A DNA stretch of 64,000 bases from UBA932 sp031548545 (GCA_031548545.1 JAVBQY010000011.1:1-64000); one strand, 5' to 3'. Shown: positions 9,138 to 18,442, counted from the first letter of the stretch. The notes: a model not told the origin generated them from the sequence alone. A program made the numbers and translations.

Positions 9138-9892
9138 TTTGTATTACCAATGATGACGGTTACCGTTCCAGCGGTATAGCCGCCCTTATAGAAATGGTGC
9201 GCCCCTATGGCGATATAGTGGTGGTAGCGCCCGAAGAAGTCCAGTCGGGAATGTCCAGCGCTTTGACAATAAAAGTGCCTATCCGGCTGCGTAAGGTGGA
9301 GTCGTCCGACGGACTGACCGTATATGCCTGTAGCGGCACGCCGGTTGATTGTGTGAAATTAGCCATGAGCCATGTGTTTACCCGCAAGCCGGACCTTTTG
9401 GTTTCGGGGATCAACCACGGTTCCAATACCTCTGCTGCGGTGATTTATTCCGGTACGCTGGGCGCCGCTGCTGAGGGGACCCTGTATGATATTCCGTCTA
9501 TAGGCTTTTCATTGAACAACCACTCCTGGTCGGCCGATTTTACTGCCTGTATTCCTTACGGCCGCAAGATTATAGACCAGGTCCTGGCGCATCCCTTCGT
9601 TAAGCATACTTTTTTAAATGTAAACTTTCCGGCCTTGCCTTATAACGAAATCAAGGGCATTAAACTTTGCCGCCAAAACCGTGGTACCTGGGTCGAAGAG
9701 TTTGAAAAGCGGGTTGATCCCCATGGCATAGACTATTATTGGATGACCGGTTTGTTTCAGAACCATGAGCAGGAAGCCGGCGATGCCGATGAAAATGCGG
9801 TGCAAAACGGCTATGTGGCGGTTGTGCCGCACCAGATAGATATGACCAATTACAAGGAACTGGAACGGCTGAAAGGGTGCTGGCAGTTCTAA
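9122..9892 (+). CDS. surE: 5'/3'-nucleotidase SurE
   Basis: 256 aa. The metal-binding motif ITNDDGYRSSGI at the N-terminus and SGINHGSNTSAAVIYSGT in the centre are diagnostic of SurE, a metal-dependent phosphatase of nucleoside monophosphates (survival protein). The start overlaps tatC by 16 bases, and the stop is only 4 bases from the convergent fbp stop. It is the last gene of the lptD-tat-surE series. Confidence 0.95.
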   Translation: MQKRLICITNDDGYRSSGIAALIEMVRPYGDIVVVAPEEVQSGMSSALTIKVPIRLRKVESSDGLTVYACSGTPVDCVKLAMSHVFTRKPDLLVSGINHGSNTSAAVIYSGTLGAAAEGTLYDIPSIGFSLNNHSWSADFTACIPYGRKIIDQVLAHPFVKHTFLNVNFPALPYNEIKGIKLCRQNRGTWVEEFEKRVDPHGIDYYWMTGLFQNHEQEAGDADENAVQNGYVAVVPHQIDMTNYKELERLKGCWQF

Positions 9893-9896
9893 ACCG

Positions 9897-11867
9897 CTAC
9901 CTTTCTTTTACGTTCCCAGTCCTATAAGCGGTCAATAATTTTTGCAGGTCTTCTACCTGCTTACGCAGTTCCACGCCTACATCCGTAGCGCCTACACAGA
10001 TCGGTTCGGGCGAAACGACCACTACATGGCGGGAAGAGATAATATCCTTCTCTTCTTCTATTGCATGTGTATGAGATTCGAAGGGCTGGTGTTCCACTAT
10101 AATCAGACTGGTAGCGTTGTATATCAGGGTGTAGCCGGAGATGCCGGTTTCTTTGTGATAGGGTTTCGACATACCGCCGTCAATGGCGAATAATTTACCG
10201 TTTGCTTTCACGGGTTTTTCGCCCTTGATCACCTTCACCGGCATGTGGCCGTTGATGATGTGTGACTTTTCGGGATCCAGTCCGAACTCTTTCAGAATAA
10301 TGGAAATGGTTTCTTCGTTGTCGCGATATTTATAATACGGGTTCTGTTCCTCGGCCTGTAATTCCTTATCATCAGATAAATAACGTTCAAAAGTGGCCAT
10401 CTGTTTTTTTCCGAAAAGCGGAGAACAGGGACCGCTCCAGAGGTACCAGCAGTAATCAAAATCCTGTTGTGGGGCGTCGGAATTGTTGCGGTTCACCCAT
10501 ACCCGCCGGACAGCCCTGTCGAACTTGTCGCACAATTCTTTTCCCTGTACCATTTTTCCTTTGAAGTCGAAGGTCTCAAAGTTGTCTTTATCTTTCATCG
10601 GAATACAGCCGTGGAACAGTAAGTTGCCGTTGTAGGCCAGGTACATGCTGCCTTTACTGATGAGGATGTTGATATGTTGCTGCAGTTTTTCGCAATTCAG
10701 GAACGAGAAACGTAATTTGTCTATTACCTCCTGTTCTTCCGGGGTGAGGGCATAGGGATCTTCGGGATTAATGGTGGGGAAATACTTGTCTTTTATAGGA
10801 TAGCTTTTACCATGGACGTTTAATGTTCCTTTCTCAAAGTCTATTTTATCCAGCAGCAAACGGTGTTCCAGATGGAATTGCGGGTTACGTTTGATGACCT
10901 GTCCTTCCAACTTCCAGCTCATCACTGTGATGGCTTTGTGCATCATGGTGGTGATGCGCGTATTGGGCTCCAGTTTCCGGTCTTTACCGTTTTTAGGTAC
11001 AAAGGCCTCGCAGGGATCGTCGGCATAATGAGTAAGGGCAAAGGTCAGCAGGGGAAGGAGGTTGATGCCATAGGCGTCTTCCAGGGTATCCAGGTTCTCA
11101 TAGCGCGCACAGAAGCGGATAACCTCCGCAATATGGGCGTCAATACCGCTGGCGGCGCCTATCCATATAATATCATGGTTGCCCCATTGCACATCGACCG
11201 AATAATGATCGGCAATCAGTTGCATTACCTTGGCGGCATCCGGACCGCGGTCAAAGATGTCACCGATGATATGCAGGCGGTCTATCATTAAGCGCTGGAT
11301 GAATCCGCAGATGGCAATAATAAAATGCCCGGCGCGGTCAATGTTGATGATAGATTGCAGGATGCCGTCAATGTAGTCGTTTTTCTTTTCGCTGGTTTCA
11401 TTGATCAACTCATCGATGATATAGGCGAAATCCGGCGGCATGGCCTTGCGCACCTTGGAGCGGGTGTACCGCTGTGCCGCATCGCGGGCGACATCTACCA
11501 GCCGGGTGAGCATTACATAATACCATTCGCTGGTGATTTCCCCCTTTTTCTTCAGGCTGTTCAATTTTTCTTCCGGATAATAAATCAGGGTGGCCAGTTG
11601 CATTTTTTCACGCTCCGTGATCCGCTTGCCGAATAGTTCTTCGATACGGCGGCGCACGACGCCTGAGGCATTGCGCAGGACATGGTTGAAGGTTTCATAT
11701 TCACCATGTATATCGGTCAGGAAATGTTCCGTCCCTTTCGGCAGCCGCATAATGGCCTCGAGGTTGATAATTTCGGTGCTGGCGGCTTGTGACGTGGGGA
11801 ATTTCTGCGCAAGCAGGTTCAGGAATTTGATTTCATCGGTGGAGAAAAGGGGTTGATTGACTGTCAT
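9897..11867 (-). CDS. fbp: Fructose-1,6-bisphosphatase class III
   Basis: 656 aa, the length of class III FBPases of Bacteroidota and Firmicutes. These belong to the calcineurin-like metallophosphatases. Motifs: LTDIHGEYETF (residue about 50), HIIGDIFDRGPDA and WGNHDIIWIGAA near 200-235, and IINGHMPVK near 530. It converts fructose 1,6-bisphosphate to fructose 6-phosphate in gluconeogenesis. A minus-strand -7 element TATCTTTG lies at 11890-11897, about 22 bases before the ATG. Confidence 0.95.
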   Translation of the reverse strand: MTVNQPLFSTDEIKFLNLLAQKFPTSQAASTEIINLEAIMRLPKGTEHFLTDIHGEYETFNHVLRNASGVVRRRIEELFGKRITEREKMQLATLIYYPEEKLNSLKKKGEITSEWYYVMLTRLVDVARDAAQRYTRSKVRKAMPPDFAYIIDELINETSEKKNDYIDGILQSIINIDRAGHFIIAICGFIQRLMIDRLHIIGDIFDRGPDAAKVMQLIADHYSVDVQWGNHDIIWIGAASGIDAHIAEVIRFCARYENLDTLEDAYGINLLPLLTFALTHYADDPCEAFVPKNGKDRKLEPNTRITTMMHKAITVMSWKLEGQVIKRNPQFHLEHRLLLDKIDFEKGTLNVHGKSYPIKDKYFPTINPEDPYALTPEEQEVIDKLRFSFLNCEKLQQHINILISKGSMYLAYNGNLLFHGCIPMKDKDNFETFDFKGKMVQGKELCDKFDRAVRRVWVNRNNSDAPQQDFDYCWYLWSGPCSPLFGKKQMATFERYLSDDKELQAEEQNPYYKYRDNEETISIILKEFGLDPEKSHIINGHMPVKVIKGEKPVKANGKLFAIDGGMSKPYHKETGISGYTLIYNATSLIIVEHQPFESHTHAIEEEKDIISSRHVVVVSPEPICVGATDVGVELRKQVEDLQKLLTAYRTGNVKER

Positions 11868-11889
11868 AGCCTGAATTTTTGAAGTTCTT

Positions 11890-11897
11890 CAAAGATA
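11890..11897 (-). promoter_or_regulatory. -7 promoter element for fbp
   Basis: TATCTTTG on the minus strand, 22 bases before the fbp ATG. Confidence 0.65.
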
Positions 11898-11924
11898 AGC
11901 AAAAAAACTGACAATAAAAAATTG

Positions 11925-11932
11925 TACCTTTG
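11925..11932 (+). promoter_or_regulatory. -7 promoter element for the HAD-rlmD operon
   Basis: TACCTTTG matches TAnnTTTG. It lies 23 bases before the ATG at 11956. Confidence 0.65.
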
Positions 11933-11955
11933 TCTCAACTATTTTGCTGCTGATT

Positions 11956-12597
11956 ATGAATCAACCTTTTGTGCTATTTGACCTTGACGGCGTAATTATT
12001 GACTCGGAGCCCCAGTATGATATATTCTGGCGGGAAGTGGGCCGGGCTTATCAACCCGGTATAGAAAATTTTGAAAAGAAGATAAAGGGTACCACCCTGC
12101 CTACTATTTTAAATAGTTATTTTTCCCATTTCCCGGAGGAGGTGCGTTCCGGCATAGTGCGCCGTATCCGGGATTTTGAACAGGAAATGGTGTATGCGGA
12201 GGTTCCCGGCGCCCTGCGGTTTATCCGGATATTGAAGGAGGCTGGCCTGAGAATAGGTCTGGTTACCAGCTCCGAAGATTTGAAATTGAGGCGGGTGTTT
12301 GAACAAATGCAATTTGACGGGTTGTTTGATACCGTCGTTTCGGCCGACCGCATTACGCAGGGAAAGCCTCATCCGATGTGTTATCTGTTGGCCGCTAAAG
12401 ACCTGGGCGCGGATCCTTCCGCCTGTTTTGTGTTTGAAGATTCTTTTGCCGGTATTGCCTCTGGAACGGCGGCGGGGATGAAAGTGATAGGCCTGTCTAC
12501 CACCCATCCGGCCGCTTCTATTTGTGATAAGGTCCTGAGGGTTATTCCCGATTTTAATCATTTTGCATTGACGGATCTGGAGGCTTTGGCAGAATGA
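11956..12597 (+). CDS. HAD superfamily (subfamily IA) phosphatase, beta-phosphoglucomutase-like
   Basis: About 213 aa. HAD motif I FDLDGVIIDSEPQ near residue 6, motif II TSSEDLK (about 100), motif III KPHP and motif IV FEDSFAGI are all present. The capped IA architecture resembles sugar-phosphate phosphatases and phosphoglucomutases (GPH/PGMB group). The exact substrate cannot be told from sequence. The frame is open from 11944, but ATG at 11956 places motif I at the usual distance. The stop overlaps the rlmD start (ATGA), so the two are translationally coupled. Confidence 0.88.
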   Translation: MNQPFVLFDLDGVIIDSEPQYDIFWREVGRAYQPGIENFEKKIKGTTLPTILNSYFSHFPEEVRSGIVRRIRDFEQEMVYAEVPGALRFIRILKEAGLRIGLVTSSEDLKLRRVFEQMQFDGLFDTVVSADRITQGKPHPMCYLLAAKDLGADPSACFVFEDSFAGIASGTAAGMKVIGLSTTHPAASICDKVLRVIPDFNHFALTDLEALAE

Positions 12598-13904
12598 AAT
12601 ATATTCCGCATATAGCCTTGCAGGGCATTCATTCCTCCGGCCGCGCCGTGGGGCTGAATACCACCGGCGGACGTATCTATGTGGACGGCGGAATGCCCGG
12701 CGAGGTGGTGGACCTGGAAACGGACCGGCAACAGCGAGGCTTCCGTTACGGCTGTGTGGTGAATATCGTACAGGCTTCGCCGCAGCGGATATCTCCTTTT
12801 TGCCGGTATGCCGGGATTTGCGGTGGGTGTAATTGGCAGCATTATGATTATGAGGCCCAATTATACTGGAAGCGGGAGATATTGTGCAATGCCCTGCAAA
12901 AATATGAGATCCGGACACCCGAAGTGCCACCGGTTATTCCAAGCCCTTTACAACAGGGCTATCGTAATAAAAGCGAGTATAGCTTTGCCGCACCGGATTG
13001 TTTGGGCTTTCATGGTGTCGAACGGCGCGATATGGTCTGTGCCGTGGAAGAATGTTTTTTACAGCCGGAGATCGTGCAGCAAACCGCCATGGCGGTGAAG
13101 GCTGCTGCGTTGGAACAGGCTTTGCCGTTTTACGATTACCCGACAAGTGCAGGCTTGCTCAAGGGCCTGCAACTGCGTACCACCACCAGCGGGCAATTGC
13201 TCCTTTGTCTGATCTGTAATGAGGAGGATCATCGTATTCTTTCATTTTTACACTTGCTGGAGAAAGCGCTTCCGCAGGTAAGCTCCTGGTTTTACAGCAT
13301 AGGTCGGGATATGCCGGTCTATGTCTCCGGCGACGAGTACCTTACGGAACGCTCCGGGGAGCTGACCTTCCGTTACAGCGCGTCGGCTTTTTTCCAGCCC
13401 AATCCTCTGCAGGCCGAACGGCTTTGTGCGCAGGTGCGTGAGTATGCGCGGCCGGAGGGGCATGAACTGGTCTATGATTTATATACCGGGGTCGGCTCGC
13501 TGGCCTGTCATCTGGCGCAGGATGCAGGCGCTGTGCTGGGACTCGAAGACAATGCTTCGGCCATTGCCGATGCCTGCGAAAATGCAAGGCGGAACGGTTT
13601 ATCCAATACGAAGTTTATGGTAGGTGACATCCTGCATACCTTGAAAGATGAGTTTATTGCTGCACATGGCCGTCCCGATGTGGTGGTGCTCGACCCGCCG
13701 CGTTCGGGTACGCTGATTGAAATCAAGAAAACGCTCTTGCGCCATGCTCCTGCGCGGATTGTTTATGTCAGTTGCAATCCGGTCTCCTTGGCTTTTGACC
13801 TGAAACAATTATGCGAAGGCTATCGTGTTACGGCCATTCAACCATTTGATATGTTTCCGAACACGCACCATGTGGAAACCGTGGCGCTTCTGGAAGTCTT
13901 ATAG
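12594..13904 (+). CDS. rlmD: 23S rRNA (uracil-C5)-methyltransferase RlmD/RumA family
   Basis: 436 aa. An N-terminal TRAM-like domain is followed by a [4Fe-4S] cysteine set (CRYAGICGGC, Cys-x5-Cys-x2-Cys, plus a later Cys). The C-terminal SAM methyltransferase has LYTGVGSLACHLA, VLDPPRSG and the catalytic-cysteine motif YVSCNPVSLAFDL. The family makes 5-methyluridine in 23S rRNA (E. coli U1939; paralogues U747 or tRNA U54). The position modified here is inferred. It starts inside the last codon of the HAD gene. Confidence 0.9.
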   Translation: MKYIPHIALQGIHSSGRAVGLNTTGGRIYVDGGMPGEVVDLETDRQQRGFRYGCVVNIVQASPQRISPFCRYAGICGGCNWQHYDYEAQLYWKREILCNALQKYEIRTPEVPPVIPSPLQQGYRNKSEYSFAAPDCLGFHGVERRDMVCAVEECFLQPEIVQQTAMAVKAAALEQALPFYDYPTSAGLLKGLQLRTTTSGQLLLCLICNEEDHRILSFLHLLEKALPQVSSWFYSIGRDMPVYVSGDEYLTERSGELTFRYSASAFFQPNPLQAERLCAQVREYARPEGHELVYDLYTGVGSLACHLAQDAGAVLGLEDNASAIADACENARRNGLSNTKFMVGDILHTLKDEFIAAHGRPDVVVLDPPRSGTLIEIKKTLLRHAPARIVYVSCNPVSLAFDLKQLCEGYRVTAIQPFDMFPNTHHVETVALLEVL

Positions 13905-13933
13905 GCCAGTGCTTCTATTTCCGCCGGACCGGC

Positions 13934-14797
13934 TTAATCATCCAGCAAGCCCATGAATCTGAGCACCAATAGGGCGATCAGGATGGTCACAACAATGATC
14001 AGCGTGGCGTATAGCAGGGTAATGAGGATGGCTTTCCACACGGCGGTTCTTCTTTTTGCCGTCTGATAGAAGCGGCGAAGCGCTATAGCCAGGTAAATGC
14101 CGGGCAGGAAGACCAGCAAGGCGGTGATGCTCCCGGGATACTCCATGCTATCCGGTATAATCCGGTCTGCAATGATCAGCAGGCTGAAGTAAATCCACAA
14201 GAAGGCGTGAAAATGTACCGCAAAGGTGAGATGGTACATATAATAGTATTTTTTGCGCCAGAAGAACAGGGCCAGCAATAAGGCGAAAATCGGCATCAGC
14301 AGGAAGGTGGCGTAGGGAACATAGGTGGACAGGTAGTTGGCCAGTTCTGCCCTGGTCATGTTCTTTCCCGCTTTAGTCCCCTCCTGTCCGGTCTGTTCAA
14401 TTTTCGTTTCGCTGTTGCCGCCGGGAAGTTTGATGTTGGTCGCTTTATCCTCGCTGACATCTATGCCGCTAATCAGCAGGGCGAAGAAAATCAGTGTCGA
14501 CATCCAGAACAATTTTACCGGATGTACATAACGGCTGATCCGTCCCAGCCGGTATGCTTCCGACAGAAAGCCGGGCCTGGTCATCAGGCAGGCCAGGGTA
14601 ATGGGGGTTTTTCCGTCGAGGGCAAAGGCATTCTCAAGTAATTGTCCGGTTAGGGTCAGGATTGGCTGTCCCTGTCCTGCTAAAATATCCTGTCCGCAGG
14701 AATGACAATAGCGTCCTACTGTTTGGGCGCCACAATTCCGGCAGGTCGTATCTGCCGGTAGCGGTCGTTTTTTTCTCTTGGGCAGCCTGAATTTCAT
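13934..14797 (-). CDS. DUF3667 membrane protein with N-terminal zinc ribbon
   Basis: About 287 aa. The N-terminus is basic (KRKKRPLP) and carries a zinc-ribbon CRNCGAQTVGRYCHSCGQ. A segment typical of DUF3667 follows (LTGQLLENAFALDGKT..L..RPGFLSEAYRLGRISRYVHPVKLF), then about four membrane helices. Function is unknown; the family is widespread in Bacteroidota. The frame is open from ATG 14827, which would overlap the MaoC gene by 23 bases; ATG 14797 follows the MaoC stop by 7 bases and is preferred. Likely cotranscribed with the MaoC gene. Confidence 0.85.
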   Translation of the reverse strand: MKFRLPKRKKRPLPADTTCRNCGAQTVGRYCHSCGQDILAGQGQPILTLTGQLLENAFALDGKTPITLACLMTRPGFLSEAYRLGRISRYVHPVKLFWMSTLIFFALLISGIDVSEDKATNIKLPGGNSETKIEQTGQEGTKAGKNMTRAELANYLSTYVPYATFLLMPIFALLLALFFWRKKYYYMYHLTFAVHFHAFLWIYFSLLIIADRIIPDSMEYPGSITALLVFLPGIYLAIALRRFYQTAKRRTAVWKAILITLLYATLIIVVTILIALLVLRFMGLLDD

Positions 14798-14804
14798 AGC
14801 TTGC

Positions 14805-15278
14805 TTAGTTATTATACCCTTCTTCAAAATGATATAAGAAAATCACTACGGCTTCGAAGGCGCTTTTCGGGCAGTCTTTGATTTCCATCACCACCTTCAT
14901 CTCAGCCTTGGCTATTCCGCGTAAATTGGTTAATGATAGTAGTTTTACCTTTATCCGGACCTCGCTGTCTACAATCACCGGTTGGTTGAATTTGAGCTTA
15001 TCCATACCGTAGTTGATCAACGAGCGAACGTTGCGTACGTCGGCCACCTGCTCCCAAAGGTGGGGGAGGAGCGACAGCGAGAGGTAGCCGTGGGCTATGG
15101 TCTGTTTAAAGGGGCTCTCACGCCGGGCTTTTTCTACATCCACATGTATCCATTGATGATCCAGCGTGGCGTCGGCAAACAGGTTGATTTGTTCCTGCGT
15201 TACCCGCAGGTAGTCGGAAGCGCCCAACTCTTTTCCCACATATTGTTCGAATTCTTTAAAATTATTGATAACTACCAT
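14805..15278 (-). CDS. MaoC-like (hotdog) dehydratase
   Basis: 157 aa. The hydratase-2 motif is clear: ADATLDHQWIHVD with the Asp/His pair, followed by TIAHGYLSLSLLPHL. Members hydrate or dehydrate enoyl-CoA/3-hydroxyacyl-CoA thioesters. The ending MEIKDCPKSAFEAVVIFLYHF is usual for the NodN/MaoC branch. There is no CoA-ligase or thiolase neighbour, so the pathway is unassigned. A minus-strand -7 element TATATTTG at 15330-15337 lies about 50 bases upstream. Confidence 0.87.
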   Translation of the reverse strand: MVVINNFKEFEQYVGKELGASDYLRVTQEQINLFADATLDHQWIHVDVEKARRESPFKQTIAHGYLSLSLLPHLWEQVADVRNVRSLINYGMDKLKFNQPVIVDSEVRIKVKLLSLTNLRGIAKAEMKVVMEIKDCPKSAFEAVVIFLYHFEEGYNN

Positions 15279-15329
15279 TGTTGTCAGTCTTTAAATTTGG
15301 ATTATAAGTTAACCGGATGAATTCCCAGG

Positions 15330-15337
15330 CAAATATA
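15330..15337 (-). promoter_or_regulatory. -7 promoter element for the MaoC-DUF3667 genes
   Basis: TATATTTG on the minus strand, about 51 bases before the MaoC ATG. Confidence 0.6.
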
Positions 15338-15359
15338 GGGAAAAACCGCTATTATTTCG

Positions 15360-15367
15360 TATTTTTG
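15360..15367 (+). promoter_or_regulatory. -7 promoter element for the response regulator
   Basis: TATTTTTG matches TAnnTTTG and lies 27 bases before the ATG at 15395. Confidence 0.6.
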
Positions 15368-15394
15368 TAAGGAGAAATCCATAACACTCAAGTT

Positions 15395-16777
15395 ATGAAT
15401 GACAATTTACATAAAACACCATTGGTCATGCCTTGCAAAATTCTTATACTGGAAGATGATGCCGCTTTCGGCACAATATTGCGGAGTTGGTTTGTTAAAA
15501 ACGGTTTCGATACCGTTCTTACCTCGCGGGTGGAGCAGGCCAAGACCGCATTGCAGAAAGACGAGTTCGACTTGCTGCTGACAGACCTGCGCCTGCCCGA
15601 TGGCGATGGGATTATGTTGCTGTCGTGGATCCGGGAACAGCACAAGACCTTGCCTGTGATTGTTATGACCAGTTATGCCGATGTGCAAAGCGCTGTGGCC
15701 GCTATCAAGCTGGGCGCCTTTGACTATCTGGAAAAGCCGGTGAGCCCCTCTATACTGAAGGAAAAAGTGGAGCAGGCCCTCCATGGCGCCGCTCCGGCGC
15801 CCCTGCCGGCAGCTCTGCCGAAAAAAACGCCTGCGTGTATGGTTGATGGAAAGAGCCGTGCCGCCCGTTTAATGCTGGAACAGCTACAGTTGGTAGCGCC
15901 CACCCGTCTGTCAGTACTCCTGCTGGGAGAGAGCGGTACGGGAAAAGAGTTTGCCGCCCGCCGTATTCATGAATTGAGTCCCCGCGCTGCTGCGCCTTTT
16001 ATTGCGGTGGACTGCGGAAGCCTCTCGCGCGAGTTGGCCCCGAGTGAACTTTTCGGTCACCTGAAAGGTTCGTTTACAACGGCTATTGCGGATAAAAAGG
16101 GCGTATTTGAACAGGCTGCCGGTGGAACGGTATTTCTGGATGAGGTAGGGAACCTCTCCTATGAAGTCCAGGTGCAATTATTGCGTACATTGCAGGAACG
16201 CAAGGTGAGGCGTGTGGGAGCTGCCGTAGATATACCGGTGGATGTACGCCTGGTGGCTGCCACCAATGAGCGGCTGGAGCAGGCTATTGCCGCCGGCCGG
16301 TTCCGTGAGGACCTTTATCACCGGTTGAATGAGTTTGTCTTGTCATTGCCGCCCCTGCGTGAACGGACGGACGATATTCCGGTCTTTGTCGATTATTTTT
16401 TGCGGGAGGCGAATGAAGAGTTGGGTAAAATGGTCTCGGCTTTCTCGCCTGAGGCGCTGAAAGTCCTGGCGGCCCAATCCTGGAACGGAAATCTGCGCGA
16501 GTTGCGCAACGTGGTGCGCCGCGCGGTGCTCTTTGCCTGCGGGACTACGGTACTCCCCGACCACCTGCCTTTTTTCCCCCCGGCTGCTGACGCAGAGGCT
16601 ATGGCCTTGCCGCCCAAACTGCGGCAAGATAATGAACTGCAGATTATAGAAGAGGCGCTCCGGAAAACCGGCGGCAATAAGACGGAAGCGGCACGCTTAC
16701 TGGGGGTAGACCGGAAAACCTTATATAACAAAATGCACCTTTACGGCATGATTGTAAGCCGGACTACACAGGGATAA
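15395..16777 (+). CDS. Sigma54-dependent response regulator (NtrC family enhancer-binding protein)
   Basis: 460 aa with the full NtrC order. Receiver domain at about 13-130 (acidic pocket LEDD at 19-22, phospho-Asp D64 in LLTDLRLPDG, Lys in EKP at 114). AAA+ domain at about 150-385 (Walker A GESGTGK 178-184, Walker B VFLDE to 250). Fis-type HTH at the C-terminus (NKTEAARLLGVDRKTLYNK). The sigma54-contacting loop reads GSFTTA (225-230) in place of GAFTGA. It probably activates the -24/-12 promoter at 18586. It is convergent with the histidine kinase gene; the two 3' ends overlap by 14 bases. Confidence 0.93.
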   Translation: MNDNLHKTPLVMPCKILILEDDAAFGTILRSWFVKNGFDTVLTSRVEQAKTALQKDEFDLLLTDLRLPDGDGIMLLSWIREQHKTLPVIVMTSYADVQSAVAAIKLGAFDYLEKPVSPSILKEKVEQALHGAAPAPLPAALPKKTPACMVDGKSRAARLMLEQLQLVAPTRLSVLLLGESGTGKEFAARRIHELSPRAAAPFIAVDCGSLSRELAPSELFGHLKGSFTTAIADKKGVFEQAAGGTVFLDEVGNLSYEVQVQLLRTLQERKVRRVGAAVDIPVDVRLVAATNERLEQAIAAGRFREDLYHRLNEFVLSLPPLRERTDDIPVFVDYFLREANEELGKMVSAFSPEALKVLAAQSWNGNLRELRNVVRRAVLFACGTTVLPDHLPFFPPAADAEAMALPPKLRQDNELQIIEEALRKTGGNKTEAARLLGVDRKTLYNKMHLYGMIVSRTTQG

Positions 16778-18416
16778 CGATGTCTATTGTCGTACCTTTT
16801 CCGGTTTTTGATTGCAGGCTTATGCCGCCTTTGAGCAGCGTGATTAATCCTTTTACGACATAGAGCCCGAACCCGCTGCCGCCCGAAAGCGTGCAGTTGT
16901 GCGCCATGCGTACAAAGGGTTGGAATAGCTTTTCCCGTTCTTCTTCCGGAATACCGGTGCCGGTATCACAGATACGGAAGCGCAGGCAGTTATTGCGGTA
17001 TTCCACCTTAAACATTACGCTTCCTTCGGCCGTGTATTTGGTGGCGTTAGATAATATATTGATAAGGATCTGCCTGATTTTCATTTTGTCGGAGTAAACG
17101 GTTAATTGTTCGCTGATGTTGAACTTGCAGATAAAATCCAGTTTGCTGTACTGTATCAGGGGGGTGAAAAGATCCTGGACTTCACGGCAGAGCTCCATCA
17201 CATTGAAGGATTGTTTTGATACCTCAAGGCCGCCTTGCTCCAACCGCGAAAAGTTCAGCAGGTTGTCAATCATCGCCAGGATATGTAAGCCTGAACAGCG
17301 CATGGATTTCAATTCTTTATTCTCTTCCTCGCCTTTGCCCTTTTGCATATCCAGGTACCAGAGAATAGAACTTAGCGGCGTCTTGATGTCATGAGATACG
17401 GCCAGCAGCAGCTGATGTCTGCTTTCCATGATCCGGCGGGTACGTTCATTGGCGGCTTCCAGGGCCTTGCGGGTTGCGTATCCTTTGTTGACATCGTTAA
17501 TGATGAGGATGATAAATATAAGCACCAGAATAAGAGCGAGCAGTCCGCCGGAAAAAATGAGCCTGTAATTATTGCTGATGCGTAACCTGCTTTCTTTGAT
17601 TTTTGCGATACTCTCCGTATTGATATCCTGATAAAGCTGATAGACGAGGGTCGAGATCTGCAGGGAAATTTCCTGGTCGGTGACGGTCAGCCGGCCTACT
17701 TCATCTTCCAGAGCGGCTATGCTGCTTGTGTAGTGGAGACTGGCTTTTTCCGCATCCCGGCAGATTTCGCGGATCATGGCGGTACGGGTATCCGGGATGA
17801 TTTGAATGCTGTCGGCTTGCATGGTGGTTATGCTGATCACCGTATCGGCTGCTTTATCCGGTGTAAAAACATTAGCCACCCTTTGCCAGAATTTTTTCTT
17901 CGAAGGAGAGGCAATCGTCGTGTCTTTTACCGTTGCAAGAAACTGTATGGTATCGATTAGTTTTTCCGGCTTGTAAGTTTGTAACTTCCGGTTGATAGCA
18001 TCCAGCGGGTTCTTCCGCTTGAACAGCTGGGTTAAGGCCAGTACGGTATTTTCTTTTTCCCGCAGCATTACGGTAATATGCCGTAGCGTTTCGTCCGGTC
18101 CGCTCTGGTCTCTGAGTGTGGTCAGGCTGTCTGCAAGCCTGTCAACGCTTTTCAGCTGATGCCGGAAAGCCAGTATATGCGTATCTTCTCTGGTGGTCAC
18201 ATAAAGATTAGCTTCCGATTGGGCCTGGTTAACGGCGCCGGCCAGGGAATTTCCCAGGGTGATGATATGGTAGTAGCCTTCAATGTCCTTCAGCCGGTTG
18301 TCTGTATCACGCCGGATTTTATGAAGGTAAATGAGCATTCCGCTGCAGACGAGGCCTACCATAATGTATACGGCTACGGCCTTAAAGCGGATTTTATATT
18401 CAATATTTTTTTTCAT
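16764..18416 (-). CDS. Membrane sensor histidine kinase, likely partner of the adjacent response regulator
   Basis: About 550 aa. TM1 near residues 14-31, an extracytoplasmic helical sensor of about 255 residues, TM2 near 288-307 (LLALILVLIFIILII), then HisKA (AVSHDIKTPLSS, phospho-His about 342) and HATPase_c (N box NILSNATKYT, G1 DTGTGIPEE, G2 GGSGFGLYVVKG). The frame is open from a TTG at 18437, but that codon lies inside the -7 element TATCTTTG at 18435-18442; ATG 18416 is therefore the start. Phosphotransfer to the regulator encoded opposite is inferred from proximity. Its own promoter lies in the same intergenic region as the sigma54 promoter. Confidence 0.92.
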   Translation of the reverse strand: MKKNIEYKIRFKAVAVYIMVGLVCSGMLIYLHKIRRDTDNRLKDIEGYYHIITLGNSLAGAVNQAQSEANLYVTTREDTHILAFRHQLKSVDRLADSLTTLRDQSGPDETLRHITVMLREKENTVLALTQLFKRKNPLDAINRKLQTYKPEKLIDTIQFLATVKDTTIASPSKKKFWQRVANVFTPDKAADTVISITTMQADSIQIIPDTRTAMIREICRDAEKASLHYTSSIAALEDEVGRLTVTDQEISLQISTLVYQLYQDINTESIAKIKESRLRISNNYRLIFSGGLLALILVLIFIILIINDVNKGYATRKALEAANERTRRIMESRHQLLLAVSHDIKTPLSSILWYLDMQKGKGEEENKELKSMRCSGLHILAMIDNLLNFSRLEQGGLEVSKQSFNVMELCREVQDLFTPLIQYSKLDFICKFNISEQLTVYSDKMKIRQILINILSNATKYTAEGSVMFKVEYRNNCLRFRICDTGTGIPEEEREKLFQPFVRMAHNCTLSGGSGFGLYVVKGLITLLKGGISLQSKTGKGTTIDIVIPV

Positions 18417-18434
18417 TTTTCTGTTAGCTGATAA

Positions 18435-18442
18435 CAAAGATA
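18435..18442 (-). promoter_or_regulatory. -7 promoter element for the histidine kinase
   Basis: TATCTTTG on the minus strand, 18 bases before ATG 18416. It fixes the kinase start codon. Confidence 0.65.

Noticed and set aside
12109..12930. 273-aa minus-strand frame across the HAD-rlmD junction
   Set aside because: It overlaps two coupled, motif-complete genes and its product is Arg/Pro/His-rich without domains.
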